Source: Roseomonas gilardii (lineage in GTDB: Bacteria > Pseudomonadota > Alphaproteobacteria > Acetobacterales > Acetobacteraceae). From it: a stretch of 64,000 nucleotides of DNA. Position numbers and translations under genes: made by a program. Below are positions 44,182 through 52,375 of the stretch, in pieces. Under the pieces are notes generated by a model that saw nothing but the letters and a program-made list of their open reading frames with translations, made no database searches and was not told the origin of the DNA. The stretch is taken from the NCBI RefSeq assembly GCF_001941945.1, contig NZ_CP015583.1:62001-126000 (forward strand), read 5' to 3'. Numbering within the stretch: the first letter of the stretch is position 1; the number at the start of each line of letters is the position of its first letter.

Positions 44182-45104
44182 GCCTGCTGCTCGCCCTGCT
44201 GGCGCAGCTCCTGCACTGGGCCCTTATCCTGCTGGCCGCGCCGCTGCTGGCCGGCGGGGCGCGCTGGCTGCGCCTGCGCCTCGCCGGGCGGCGGGGGGCG
44301 CCGCCCTGGCAGGAATGGCACGACCTGCGGCGCCTGGTGGCGAAGCAGCCGAACCTGCCCGAAGACGCTTCCGCCCTGTCGCGCATCCTCCCCTATGCCA
44401 GCTTCGCCACGGCACTGGCGGCGGCCGGGCTGGTGCCCGCCTTCACCACCGGGATGCTCCTGGCGCCGCTGGCCGACCTGGTCCTGCTCGCCGGGCTGGT
44501 CGGGTTGGGGCGGGCCCTCCTGGCCCTGGCGGGGCTGGAGGCGGGGCGGGCCCAGGGCGGGCTGGCGGCCTCCCGGCTGCTGGCCGATGCGGTGCTGGCC
44601 GGGCCGGCGCTGCTCGCGGTGGTGCTGGTGCTGTCCATGCTGGCGGGCGGCACCGGCCTCGCCACCGTGGCCGCCGGGGTACGGGATGGCGGGGTGGGGC
44701 TGCAGCTCCCGCTGCTGCTCTGCCTGGGGGCGCTGCTGGCGGTGGCGCAGGTGGAATGCGGGGCCGAGACAGGCGCCATGCTGCCAGCCGAGGCTTCCGG
44801 GCGGCATCTGGCGCTGTGGTCCCTGGCACGCGACCTCTGGCTGCTCTTCTGGCTGGACCTGCTGGCCGCCGTCTTCCTGCCCTTCGGCCTGGCGCCGGAG
44901 GCGGTGGAGACGTCCTGGCTGACCTGGCCGCTCGGGCTGCTGGCCTGGGCCGCCAAGCTGCTCGTGGTCGGCGCCGTCTTCGCCCTGGCGGGGGTGCTGG
45001 TGGCTGGGATGCGGCGGCAGCGCCTGCCGGAGATGCTGGGCGCGGCGCTGCTGCTGGCCGTGCTCGGCGCGGTGCTGCTCTTCCTGGGCGCGCGCGTCGC
45101 ATGA
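44178..45104 (+). CDS. HyfC-like (NuoH-type) membrane subunit with a reduced acidic loop
   Basis: The 308-residue protein has about eight membrane helices and matches HycD/HyfC in its N-terminus (APLLAGGARWLRLRLAGRRG, WQEWHDLRRLVAKQ) and end. The GASREM...EP segment reads LAASRLLADAVLAGPALL (about 129-146), and the acidic quinone/E-channel loop (PFD.AEAEQEL..EYSG in HyfC) is cut down to ECGAETGAMLPAEASG (about 193-208). It overlaps the preceding gene by four bases. As in complex I, this subunit would be expected to link the soluble arm to the antiporter-like subunits. Confidence 0.78.
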   Translation: MSLLLALLAQLLHWALILLAAPLLAGGARWLRLRLAGRRGAPPWQEWHDLRRLVAKQPNLPEDASALSRILPYASFATALAAAGLVPAFTTGMLLAPLADLVLLAGLVGLGRALLALAGLEAGRAQGGLAASRLLADAVLAGPALLAVVLVLSMLAGGTGLATVAAGVRDGGVGLQLPLLLCLGALLAVAQVECGAETGAMLPAEASGRHLALWSLARDLWLLFWLDLLAAVFLPFGLAPEAVETSWLTWPLGLLAWAAKLLVVGAVFALAGVLVAGMRRQRLPEMLGAALLLAVLGAVLLFLGARVA

Positions 45105-45114
45105 GAGGATGTCC

Positions 45115-45831
45115 ATGAGGTTCGAGCCGGTCTCCGCCGATCTGCCGCAGCTCCTGGCGGGCGGCATGCTGCTCTGCGGCTTCGCCCTGCTCTGCCTGCG
45201 CCGTGGCGCGGGGGCGATCCTGGCCTATGCGCTGCAATCCCTGCTGCTCGCCCTGCTCGCCGGCTGGCTGGCCGGCCATGGGGCATATGCTGGTGCATGG
45301 AGCGCGGAACTCCTGGTCGTGGCGGCCGCGGCGCTGCTCGGCCGGGCGCTGGCGGTGCCGCTCGGGCTGCGCCGCCTGTCGCACCGCCTCGGCCTGCCGG
45401 GGGAGGCGGAGCTGCATCTCGGCATCGGGGCCTCGCTGATCCTGGGCACCGTGCTGCTGGGCTTCGCCACGTTGGTGATCTGGCCCGCCGCCATGGGGCC
45501 GGGCGGCATGGCGGCGCGCGCCAACCTGGCGGTTGCCCTGGCGCTGCTGCTGCTGGGACTGGCGACGGTGCTGCTGCGGCGCGATCCGCTGAGCCAGGGG
45601 CTCGGCATCCTCAGCCTGGAGAACGGGCTGGTCCTGGCAGCCCTGGCGGTGCCGGGGCTGCCGGAGGTGCTGGAGCTGACCCTGGCGAGCCTGGGTCTCG
45701 CCCTGGCCATGGTGGCGGGGGCCTTCCTGTTCCGCCTCCGCTTCGACCTCGCGGAATGGAGGCCCCAGGGCCCCGGGGACGATGTTCCCGAGGATGCCGG
45801 AAGCGGGAATGCCGTGGGGGAGGGGGCCTGA
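45115..45831 (+). CDS. HyfE-like (NuoK/J-type) membrane subunit
   Basis: The 238-residue protein has about seven hydrophobic segments and fits HyfE in length and position. The HyfE motif around the conserved Lys (ll.K..l.PL) reads ALLGRALAVPLGLRRL (about residues 72-87), so Lys is replaced by Arg. The chosen ATG at 45115 follows GAGAGG; an ATG at 45109 is possible. Its stop overlaps the next start (TGATG). The C-terminal 25 residues are acidic and Gly-rich. Confidence 0.76.
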   Translation: MRFEPVSADLPQLLAGGMLLCGFALLCLRRGAGAILAYALQSLLLALLAGWLAGHGAYAGAWSAELLVVAAAALLGRALAVPLGLRRLSHRLGLPGEAELHLGIGASLILGTVLLGFATLVIWPAAMGPGGMAARANLAVALALLLLGLATVLLRRDPLSQGLGILSLENGLVLAALAVPGLPEVLELTLASLGLALAMVAGAFLFRLRFDLAEWRPQGPGDDVPEDAGSGNAVGEGA

Positions 45832-47246
45832 TGGACACCGCAGCGCCCTCCTGGCTGCCCGTTGTGCCTCCGCTCTGGGCGCCCGTGGCCTGGCCCTTCC
45901 TGGCGGCACTGCTGCTGGCCCTGTCGCTGTCCCGCCCCGACATGGCGAAGGCGGCGGCGAGGGCCGGGCTGCTGGCCTCGGCGCTGGGCTTCCTGCTCGG
46001 CCTCGCCCTGCTGGCGCGGCCGGAAGGCAGCGACGGGGTGATGCGGCTGGATGCGGTGAACCGCCTCCTCCCCGCCCTGGGCGGGGCCGTCGGCCTGCTG
46101 GTTTCCGGCAGGCTGGCGACCCGTGGCGAGCCGCCCGGGCCGGGCCTGCCGCTGGCCGTGCAGGTCTTCCTGGGCGGATACCAGTTGGCGGTCCTGGCGG
46201 ATGGCCCGGTGCTGGGCTGGATCGGGCTCGTGCCCGCCCTGCTGGCCGCGGCGGCGATCCTGTCGGGCGCGGGGGAGGGGCGCTGGCGCGCGGAGGCGGT
46301 GTCCCTGTGCTGGCGGATGCTGCTGCCCTGCGGCGCCGGGCTCGCCACCGCGCTGCTGGGGGTGGTGCTGCTTCTCCTGGGCAGCACCCCGGGCGCGGTG
46401 GGGACGGGGTCCTGGCCGGGCCTGATCCTGTCTGCCCCCGGGGGTGAGGCCGGGCTGCTGCGGCTGGGAGCGGTGCTGCTGCTCGCCGGCTATGGGCCGC
46501 TTTCGGGGCTGGTGCCCTGGCAGGGCTGGGGGATCGCTGCCTCGGCGCGTGGGCAGGCCGTGTTCTCCGCGCTTTGCCTGGGCCTGCTGCCGGGCATGGT
46601 GCTGCCGATGCTGTGGCGCGCCGGGCGGGTGACGGATGCCGCAGCCGAGGGCCTGCCGCTGGGCGGAATTCTGGCGGCGGCGGGGCTGCTGTCGCTGCTC
46701 GTGGCGGCCCTGGCGCTCTGGCGGCGACAGGGCCCGGGGCGACTGATCGGCTGGGCCGGGCTCGGCCAGACCGGCCTGGCCGCGCTGTGCTTCGGGCTGG
46801 ACCTGCCGCTGGCGGGCACCCTGGCCCTGGCCGGGCAGGCGCTGTCGCGTGGCGCGGCGGGCCTGACGCTGCGGGCCGGGGCGATGCAAAGCGGGGCGAC
46901 GCAAGGCGGGGAGCCAGGGCGTGACATGGCGCCAGAGCTTCCAGTTGGCGCGGTGGCTCTCCGCGCCGGGCGCTGGGGCCTGCTCCTCGCCCTGGCGGGG
47001 TTGGCGGGGCTGCCGCCCTTTCCGGGCTTCGCCGCCATCCTCGCCGTGGCCATGGCCCTGGCGCAGCGGCATCCCGTGCTGCTGCTTCCCTTCGGCCTCG
47101 CCCTCGCCCTGTCGCTGCCGGCCCTGGCGCGGCAGGCGGAAAGGCTGGCCGGGGACCTGCCCATCGCCTCCGGCCGCCTCGCCCTGCTGCCGCTCTGGGG
47201 CGGCCTGGCTCTGGCGGTCCTGCTGGGGCTCGGCCTGGCATCCTGA
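45831..47246 (+). CDS. HyfF-like (NuoM/N-type) membrane subunit lacking conserved charges
   Basis: The 471-residue protein is a polytopic antiporter-like subunit. The most telling block is AGYGPLSGLVPWQGW (about residues 219-233), which aligns with G(Y/F)GTK.GL.P.H.WLPDAH of HyfF but has Leu for the Lys and Gln for the His. The E-containing helix 5 reads LGWIGLVPALLAA, and later H/E/K positions read GLGQ (about 310-313) and AGQALSR (about 334-340). The gene is intact and ends the operon; no hyfG- or hyfI-like gene follows before the convergent hydrolase gene. Confidence 0.77.
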   Translation: MDTAAPSWLPVVPPLWAPVAWPFLAALLLALSLSRPDMAKAAARAGLLASALGFLLGLALLARPEGSDGVMRLDAVNRLLPALGGAVGLLVSGRLATRGEPPGPGLPLAVQVFLGGYQLAVLADGPVLGWIGLVPALLAAAAILSGAGEGRWRAEAVSLCWRMLLPCGAGLATALLGVVLLLLGSTPGAVGTGSWPGLILSAPGGEAGLLRLGAVLLLAGYGPLSGLVPWQGWGIAASARGQAVFSALCLGLLPGMVLPMLWRAGRVTDAAAEGLPLGGILAAAGLLSLLVAALALWRRQGPGRLIGWAGLGQTGLAALCFGLDLPLAGTLALAGQALSRGAAGLTLRAGAMQSGATQGGEPGRDMAPELPVGAVALRAGRWGLLLALAGLAGLPPFPGFAAILAVAMALAQRHPVLLLPFGLALALSLPALARQAERLAGDLPIASGRLALLPLWGGLALAVLLGLGLAS

Positions 47247-47493
47247 GACGAAGCGCGGCTTGTCCCGCCTTCCTTGCCCTGAGGGTGGCTGGTCCCGTCG
47301 CCGTCGTTCCGTGCCGCCTGTCATGTTCCCGGCTTCACCAGCCGCGCGTGAGAGATCCGGCCCGCCCTGGACCAGACAGAGGGATCATGGAGGGCCGCGC
47401 ATCCGCGGCATCCATCCGGCTCCCCTTCAGGGAGATCCGGACCGCGCGGCCGGTCCGGCCCTTCAGGCGCGGCGCTGCCCCGCGTGGTCGCTT

Positions 47494-48579
47494 TCACTCC
47501 CCCGGCCGGGCCAGCCACTCCCGCGCGGCCTGGTCCGCGCCGGAGGGCAGCGGGGCCCGCGGATCGGCGATCCAGGCCAGGATGTCGCCGGCGACCACGG
47601 CCCTTTCCCGGTCGCGCAGCAGCATGTGGTAGCCCTGGGCATAGTAGGCGAGCCGCTGGTCCGCCCCGTCCGGCATGCGGCGCAGGGCGGCCCGCACCGG
47701 CTCGGCCCGCACGATCTGGTCATGGGCGCCATAGAGGATCAGCGCCGGGGCGCGGAATTCCGGCGCCGCCCTCACCGCCGCGTCCATCAGGTTGACCAGG
47801 CCATAGAGCGTGTCCACCCGGACCTCCTTGTAGGTGCGCGGGTCGTCGCGCCACCCGGCCGCGGCCTCGGGGTTGTCGGTCGGGGTGATGCCCGGGGCCG
47901 AGTTGCGGAAGCCGACCTTGGGAATGGTATGGGCAGCGAATTCCAGCAGGCCGCGCATCCAGCCGGGCATCTCCGAACGGCCCCAGAGGGCGGGGGCCAC
48001 CAGGATATAGCCATCCGCCACGGGTGGGTTGCCGGAAGCGGCGGCGGCCACCGCGACCGCGCCGCCCATGCTTTCCCCCAGGATATAGAGCGGCAGGTCC
48101 GGGTAGCGTTGCCGCAGCAGCCGGGAGGCGGCGGCGAGGTCGGCCTTCAGCGTCTCGGCGCCGGGCCAGAGCGGCCAGTTCGGCGCCTCGCCGAATCCCC
48201 GCTGGTCATAGGCATAGAGGGCCACGCCGTCGGCGGTCAGCATCGGTGCCGCCATGCGGAAGGCGTTCCGGGCGGTGTCGCCGAAGCCATGGACCGCCAG
48301 GATCACCGCCCGGGGTGGGGCCTCCGGCAGCCAGGCATGCAGCGGCAGCCTTGCCCCGTCGGCCATGACCAGGCTGTCGGCCGACAGTTCCGGCGGGGCC
48401 AGGGGCGGCCCGGCGGGGATCACCACCGGCGTGCAGGCCGCCAGGAACAGGCCACAGAAAAGGAAGGCGAGGTTCCGGCCCCGGAATCGGGGGCCCGGCA
48501 GGCGACGGCCGGGGCCGTTCAGCCGTGGTGCCAGACCACATCCTCCGGCTCGGGCCCGTTCGGGTCGCAGCGCAGCCAC
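47494..48579 (-). CDS. Alpha/beta hydrolase lipoprotein (serine lysophospholipase-like)
   Basis: The product is an alpha/beta hydrolase with nucleophile motif LGESMGGAV, an acid residue in LILYGAHDQIV and a catalytic His in YAQGYHMLLRD. A hydrophobic stretch ending LFLAACTP is a lipobox, so it is probably anchored in the envelope. The start is unclear: no ATG, GTG or TTG lies between the lipobox and the upstream histidine phosphatase gene, so I use the GTG at 48579, which overlaps that gene by 61 bases; a CTG just at the phosphatase stop is another option. It resembles monoacylglycerol lipases or lysophospholipases. Confidence 0.78.
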   Translation of the reverse strand: MAALRPERARAGGCGLAPRLNGPGRRLPGPRFRGRNLAFLFCGLFLAACTPVVIPAGPPLAPPELSADSLVMADGARLPLHAWLPEAPPRAVILAVHGFGDTARNAFRMAAPMLTADGVALYAYDQRGFGEAPNWPLWPGAETLKADLAAASRLLRQRYPDLPLYILGESMGGAVAVAAAASGNPPVADGYILVAPALWGRSEMPGWMRGLLEFAAHTIPKVGFRNSAPGITPTDNPEAAAGWRDDPRTYKEVRVDTLYGLVNLMDAAVRAAPEFRAPALILYGAHDQIVRAEPVRAALRRMPDGADQRLAYYAQGYHMLLRDRERAVVAGDILAWIADPRAPLPSGADQAAREWLARPGE

Positions 48580-49076
48580 TCGCCGTTCACCAGCGACCGG
48601 CCGGTCATCGCCAGGATGAAGCCCCAGTGGCTCACCACCACCGTATGCGCCCAGTCGTCCCGCAGCATCATGTCCAGGCGGAACTGCATCGCCCGGGCCG
48701 CCACGGCCTCCGGCGGCTCTTCCTCCTGCGGCCACCAGACCTCGTCGATCCGGGTGAAGTCGTGATGCGGCCAGTCGTTCGAGAGCAGGCTGCAGGGCGA
48801 TCCGACATCGCAGGAGAGGGCATAGCGCTCCCGCACCAGCGGCGTGATCAGCACCGGCAGGCCCAGCTTCTCCGCCAGGGGCGCCGCCGTCTGCAGGGCC
48901 CGCGTATAGGGACTGGCCAGGATGCGGCGGATGTCCTCCTTCGCCAGCACCTCCGCCGCCGCGTGGGCCTGCTGGTGGCCCAGGGGTGTCAGGCGCGGAT
49001 CCCGAATGCCGGGGTCGATCTTGGTGGCCGTGTAGTGGAGGTTGAACTCGCTCTGGCCATGACGCAGAAGGATCAT
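48519..49076 (-). CDS. Histidine phosphatase family protein
   Basis: The 185-residue protein starts with MILLRHGQSEFN, the phospho-His RHG motif of this superfamily, and has a second His in VVVSHWGFILAM (about residue 150). Members remove phosphate from sugars, nucleotides or proteins; the exact substrate is unknown. The ATG at 49076 is at the conserved start of the fold. Its 3' end overlaps the start of the hydrolase gene. Confidence 0.87.
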   Translation of the reverse strand: MILLRHGQSEFNLHYTATKIDPGIRDPRLTPLGHQQAHAAAEVLAKEDIRRILASPYTRALQTAAPLAEKLGLPVLITPLVRERYALSCDVGSPCSLLSNDWPHHDFTRIDEVWWPQEEEPPEAVAARAMQFRLDMMLRDDWAHTVVVSHWGFILAMTGRSLVNGEWLRCDPNGPEPEDVVWHHG

Positions 49077-49251
49077 GCCGGCAAGTTGGCGACAGGGCGG
49101 GTTTCCGGCAATGGGCTTCAGCGGCCCCCCGGAAGCTGGCTTGCGAAAAAACCTTCCGGGGCGCGCCATGTCGGGGCCCCGCCGGGGCAACCGGCGTTGC
49201 GTTACCGGATGTTCATCCCCATTTTCCCTCTTCAAAGAGAGGAGACCACAG

Positions 49252-49920
49252 ATGCAGGGCGGCTTCCCCATCGACCTGATCCTGTTCGCGATGGTCGCGG
49301 CCTTCCTTGTGCTGCGTCTTCGCTCCGTGCTCGGCCGGCGGACCGGCTTCGAGCGCCCGCCTGAAGCGCGCCCGGCCCCCGGCTACCCGCCCCGGGCGAT
49401 CGAGGGCGATGCCAGCGAGGCGGTGCCCGTCCCACCCGCGCCGCAGCGCCATGCCGTGCCCGATGCACAGGGCCCGGTCGGTCAGACGCTCGCCAACATT
49501 CAGAAGGTCGATCCTTCCTTCTCCGTCCAGAACTTCCTGGGGGGGGCGGAAACGGCCTTCCGCATGATCGTCGAGGCCTTCGCGCGCGGCGACCGCGACA
49601 CGCTGCGCAGCCTGCTCGGCCCGGAAACCTTCACAGGCTTCGAGGGCGCCATCAAGGCGCGCGAGGATGCGGGCGAGACCCAGCGCACCGAGATCCGGCA
49701 TGTCCACGAGGTCACGGTGGAGGGCGCTGAGCTGCGCGGCTCCGTGGCCGATGTCACCGTCCGCTTCGTGTCGGATCAGGTGAACATGACCCTGGCCGCC
49801 GATGGCAAGCCCGTCACGGGCACCGACAGCGTGACCGAGCTGAAGGACCTCTGGACCTTCCAGCGCGACCTCAAGAGCGGCGATCCGACCTGGCGGCTGG
49901 TGGATACCCGCTCCGTCTGA
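49252..49920 (+). CDS. Tim44/TimA family membrane-associated protein
   Basis: The 222-residue protein has an N-terminal membrane segment (FPIDLILFAMVAAFLVLRLRSVL, about residues 5-27), a Pro-rich linker, and a C-terminal Tim44-like domain (about 75-222, FLGGAETAFRMIVEAFARGD). Alphaproteobacterial members are related to the mitochondrial import motor subunit Tim44 and are thought to act in the inner membrane. The following mltA gene is a common neighbour. AGAGAGGAG precedes the ATG at 49252. Confidence 0.86.
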   Translation: MQGGFPIDLILFAMVAAFLVLRLRSVLGRRTGFERPPEARPAPGYPPRAIEGDASEAVPVPPAPQRHAVPDAQGPVGQTLANIQKVDPSFSVQNFLGGAETAFRMIVEAFARGDRDTLRSLLGPETFTGFEGAIKAREDAGETQRTEIRHVHEVTVEGAELRGSVADVTVRFVSDQVNMTLAADGKPVTGTDSVTELKDLWTFQRDLKSGDPTWRLVDTRSV

Positions 49921-50277
49921 ACGGCGTTTCCGGTCCCGGACAGGCGGCGAGAGCCGCGTCCGGGACCGCTTCCCTGTCCCGGGAAAAGTGATTCGGCCTT
50001 TCCGCCTGCCCCCTGGCAGGGACGACAAGGCGATCCCAGGTTGTCGTTTCCTGATCCTGGGCGTGTCGGGCTCCCGCATCGCCAAGCCGTTGTCCTGGCC
50101 GGGATTTTTCCTGCCCCGGCCTCTGCCTGCGTGGCGAGAATCTCCCCAGGGGCCGTTTCGTCGGATGCTCTGAGCAGAAAGTGCTTGATGATTTTTGGTT
50201 TCTGTTTCTAAAAAACGATCCGAACTACCCAACAAAGACCGATTTCTGCTCAGAGGTCCGGAGGAACAGGCCACCGC
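49921..50277. other. 357-bp spacer with an AT-rich patch and long inverted repeat
   Basis: No gene is supported. The second half (about 50165-50260) is notably AT-rich for this genome and is framed by a perfect 13-bp inverted repeat described separately. A weak promoter-like pair TTGATG-N17-CTAAAA lies inside. GGAGGAACAGG near 50260 may be the ribosome site for mltA. Confidence 0.5.
50168..50255. repeat. 13-bp perfect inverted repeat with a 62-bp AT-rich centre
   Basis: CTCTGAGCAGAAA at 50168-50180 is the exact reverse complement of TTTCTGCTCAGAG at 50243-50255. The centre is AT-rich (TTTTTGGTTTCTGTTTCTAAAAAACG). It could be a MITE-like relic with 13-bp ends, or a large stem in the mltA leader. 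No direct repeat of target sequence is evident at its ends. Confidence 0.6.
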
Positions 50278-51759
50278 ATGACGCATCCCCTGCCACATCC
50301 CCGCCAAAAGCCGACGATCTGGCATCGGGGCCGCGCTCGTGGCCTCCCCGCGCTTTCCCTGCTGGCCCTGCTTGCCGGGGGCGGGCTCCTCGCCCCGGCG
50401 GGTGGTTCACCCGTCCAGGCTGCCGAACGCTCCACCGCACGGGCCCAGCAGGACATGCCCGCGTTGCGGCAGGCCCGGACGCGCCTGCCGGCCCTGGAGG
50501 CGGCGCTCGGGCGCTCCGGTACTGCGCAAGGAATTGGGCAGGGGCCCGGACCGCGCGGCATGGTGCAGCGGCGGATGGAGAAGCAGCGGCAGCTCGCCCG
50601 TGACGAGGCCCGCGCGCGCGGCGTCGCCATGCCGGCGGCGAAGCTGGCCGGGGCCGGCGTGGCGGGGGGGCTGCTGGCCGGCACCGCCCGCCCGGCCCTG
50701 TGGAGCGAATTGCCCGGCTGGGAAAGCGACACGGTGAGCGAGGCGATGCCGGCCGTGCTGGCCTCCTGCCGCGCCGTCACCGCGGGCTCCCCCGATGCCT
50801 GGCGCCGCGCCTGCGATGCCCTGGCCCAGGCCTGGCGCAACCTGCCGCCCGTGCCGGCCCGTGCCGGCGGCGCTCGTCTGCGCGAGGCGCGGCAGTTGCG
50901 CGATGCCCGTCTCCGCGATGCGCTGGAGGAGAACTTCATCCCGACCCCGGTCGGGGAGGGCCTGCTGACGGGCTATTACGAGCCGGTTCTGCGTGGCTCC
51001 CGCATGCGGGTGGGCGATTTCCAGACCCCGCTCCACGCCCCGCCTTCCGAGCATGTGCAGCTCGCCCAGGGCGACGGCCAGCGACCCCAGCACGGCCAGA
51101 TGATGGAGGGCAGGCTGCAGCCGTTGCCGGACCGCGCCGCCATCCAGAACGGCGCGCTGGACGGGCGCGGGCTGGAACTGGTCTGGGTGGATGATCCGGT
51201 GGAGGCCTTCTTCCTGCAGATCCAGGGCTCCGGCCGCGTGGTGTTGCCGGACGGCAAGATGCTGCGCCTCGGCTATGCCGGGCAGAACGGCCAGCCCTAC
51301 CGCTCCATCGGCCGCTCCCTGATCGACCGGGGCGATGTCGCGCCGGAGAACATGTCCGCCGATGCCATCCGCCGCTGGATGACCAAGGTGGGCTATGACC
51401 GCACCGCCGCGCTGATGGCGGAGAACCCGTCCTACATCTTCTTCCGCATCAACCAGGGCCTGCGCCCCGACCAGGGGCCGCCGGGCGCCATGGGCATCCC
51501 GCTGACGCCGGAACGCTCCATCGCCGTTGATCCCTCGGTGGTGCCGCTGGGCGCACCGGTCTTCGTGGCGGGGGGCGGCATCCGCCGCCTCGTCGCGGCC
51601 CAGGACACGGGCGGCGCCATCCGCGGCCCGGGGCGGGGCGACCTGTTCCGCGGCTGGGGGCCGGAGGCCGGCAAGCGGGCGGGCAACCTGCGCGAGCCGG
51701 TGCGGATGTGGGTGCTGATGCCGCGGGCGAATGCCCTGCTGGCGGACGGGAGCCGCTGA
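50278..51759 (+). CDS. mltA: Membrane-bound lytic murein transglycosylase A
   Basis: The 493-residue protein has a Sec-type signal (LSLLALLAGGGLLAPAGG), a MltA domain with TGYYEPVLRGSRMR (about 226-239) and a C-terminal 3D domain with AVDPSVVPLGAPVFV and AAQDTGGAIRGPGRGDLFRGWG (about 440-462), where the three Asp of the active site lie. It cleaves peptidoglycan to 1,6-anhydromuropeptides in the cell envelope. A non-conserved linker (about 40-140) precedes the catalytic part. It follows the Tim44-like gene, a conserved alphaproteobacterial pairing. Confidence 0.92.
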   Translation: MTHPLPHPRQKPTIWHRGRARGLPALSLLALLAGGGLLAPAGGSPVQAAERSTARAQQDMPALRQARTRLPALEAALGRSGTAQGIGQGPGPRGMVQRRMEKQRQLARDEARARGVAMPAAKLAGAGVAGGLLAGTARPALWSELPGWESDTVSEAMPAVLASCRAVTAGSPDAWRRACDALAQAWRNLPPVPARAGGARLREARQLRDARLRDALEENFIPTPVGEGLLTGYYEPVLRGSRMRVGDFQTPLHAPPSEHVQLAQGDGQRPQHGQMMEGRLQPLPDRAAIQNGALDGRGLELVWVDDPVEAFFLQIQGSGRVVLPDGKMLRLGYAGQNGQPYRSIGRSLIDRGDVAPENMSADAIRRWMTKVGYDRTAALMAENPSYIFFRINQGLRPDQGPPGAMGIPLTPERSIAVDPSVVPLGAPVFVAGGGIRRLVAAQDTGGAIRGPGRGDLFRGWGPEAGKRAGNLREPVRMWVLMPRANALLADGSR

Positions 51760-51796
51760 GCGGCGGCCCTTCCCGCCGCTCAGCGGGACGCGGGGC

Positions 51797-52246
51797 CTAT
51801 TCGCCCTCGCCCAGCATGCTGCCGCCGACGGTGCGGGACTGCCCCCGAAAGGTGGCGACCGCCTGCTCCTGCTCATCCACCACCAGGACGTCGTAGATCC
51901 CGCTGCGTCCGGCCTCCGCGACACGCCGGGCGCGGGCGGTCAGCACCGTGCCTGCCATGACGGGGCGAATGTAGTGGATGGTGCAGGACTGGCCGACCGT
52001 GATGCGGTCGAAGCTGTTGCAGGCGCAGGCGAAGGCGGAATCCGCCAGCGTGAAGATGAAGCCGCCATGGCAGTTCCGGTGGCCGTTCAGCATGTGCGGC
52101 GCGACCTGCATCGACAGGTCCGCCTCGCCCGGCGCCACCCGTAACAGCCGCATGCCGAGGCCATTGCTGGCCGGATCGCGTTCCAGCATGGCGGCGACGC
52201 ATCGCTCCGCGAGTTGCTGCGCCGTGTCCCCTGCTTCCATCCCCAT
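51797..52246 (-). CDS. paaI: Hydroxyphenylacetyl-CoA thioesterase PaaI
   Basis: The 149-residue hot-dog protein has the family motif RNCHGGFIFTLADSAFACACN (about residues 58-78) with the His-Gly-Gly and Asp used in catalysis. PaaI removes CoA from dead-end intermediates of phenylacetate degradation. I chose the ATG at 52246, which follows GGAAGGAA; ATGs at 52261 and 52240 are alternatives. It is divergent from paaX with about 130 bases between them. Confidence 0.88.
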   Translation of the reverse strand: MGMEAGDTAQQLAERCVAAMLERDPASNGLGMRLLRVAPGEADLSMQVAPHMLNGHRNCHGGFIFTLADSAFACACNSFDRITVGQSCTIHYIRPVMAGTVLTARARRVAEAGRSGIYDVLVVDEQEQAVATFRGQSRTVGGSMLGEGE

Positions 52247-52375
52247 TCCGGTTCCTTCCATCCGTTTTCACCGGCCGCCCGGTCAGGAATAGTCTGCGCG
52301 CCGGACCGGCCCGGGACAAGGCGGCCGCGATCCGGCGGTTCCGTGCCGGCCCTGCCCTGGCTATGCAGGAGGCCG

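Noticed and set aside
42329-45298. Several long minus-strand open frames opposite the hyf-like operon
   Set aside because: They are Pro/Arg/Ala or Gln/Arg-rich mirror frames of hydrophobic Leu/Ala-rich coding sequence; the plus strand shows membrane proteins with overlapping starts and stops.
42127-47246. A DabAB-type inorganic carbon transporter or Mrp antiporter
   Set aside because: There is no DabA-like gene, and the presence of HyfC- and HyfE-like subunits fits the hydrogenase-4/complex I membrane arm rather than Mrp.
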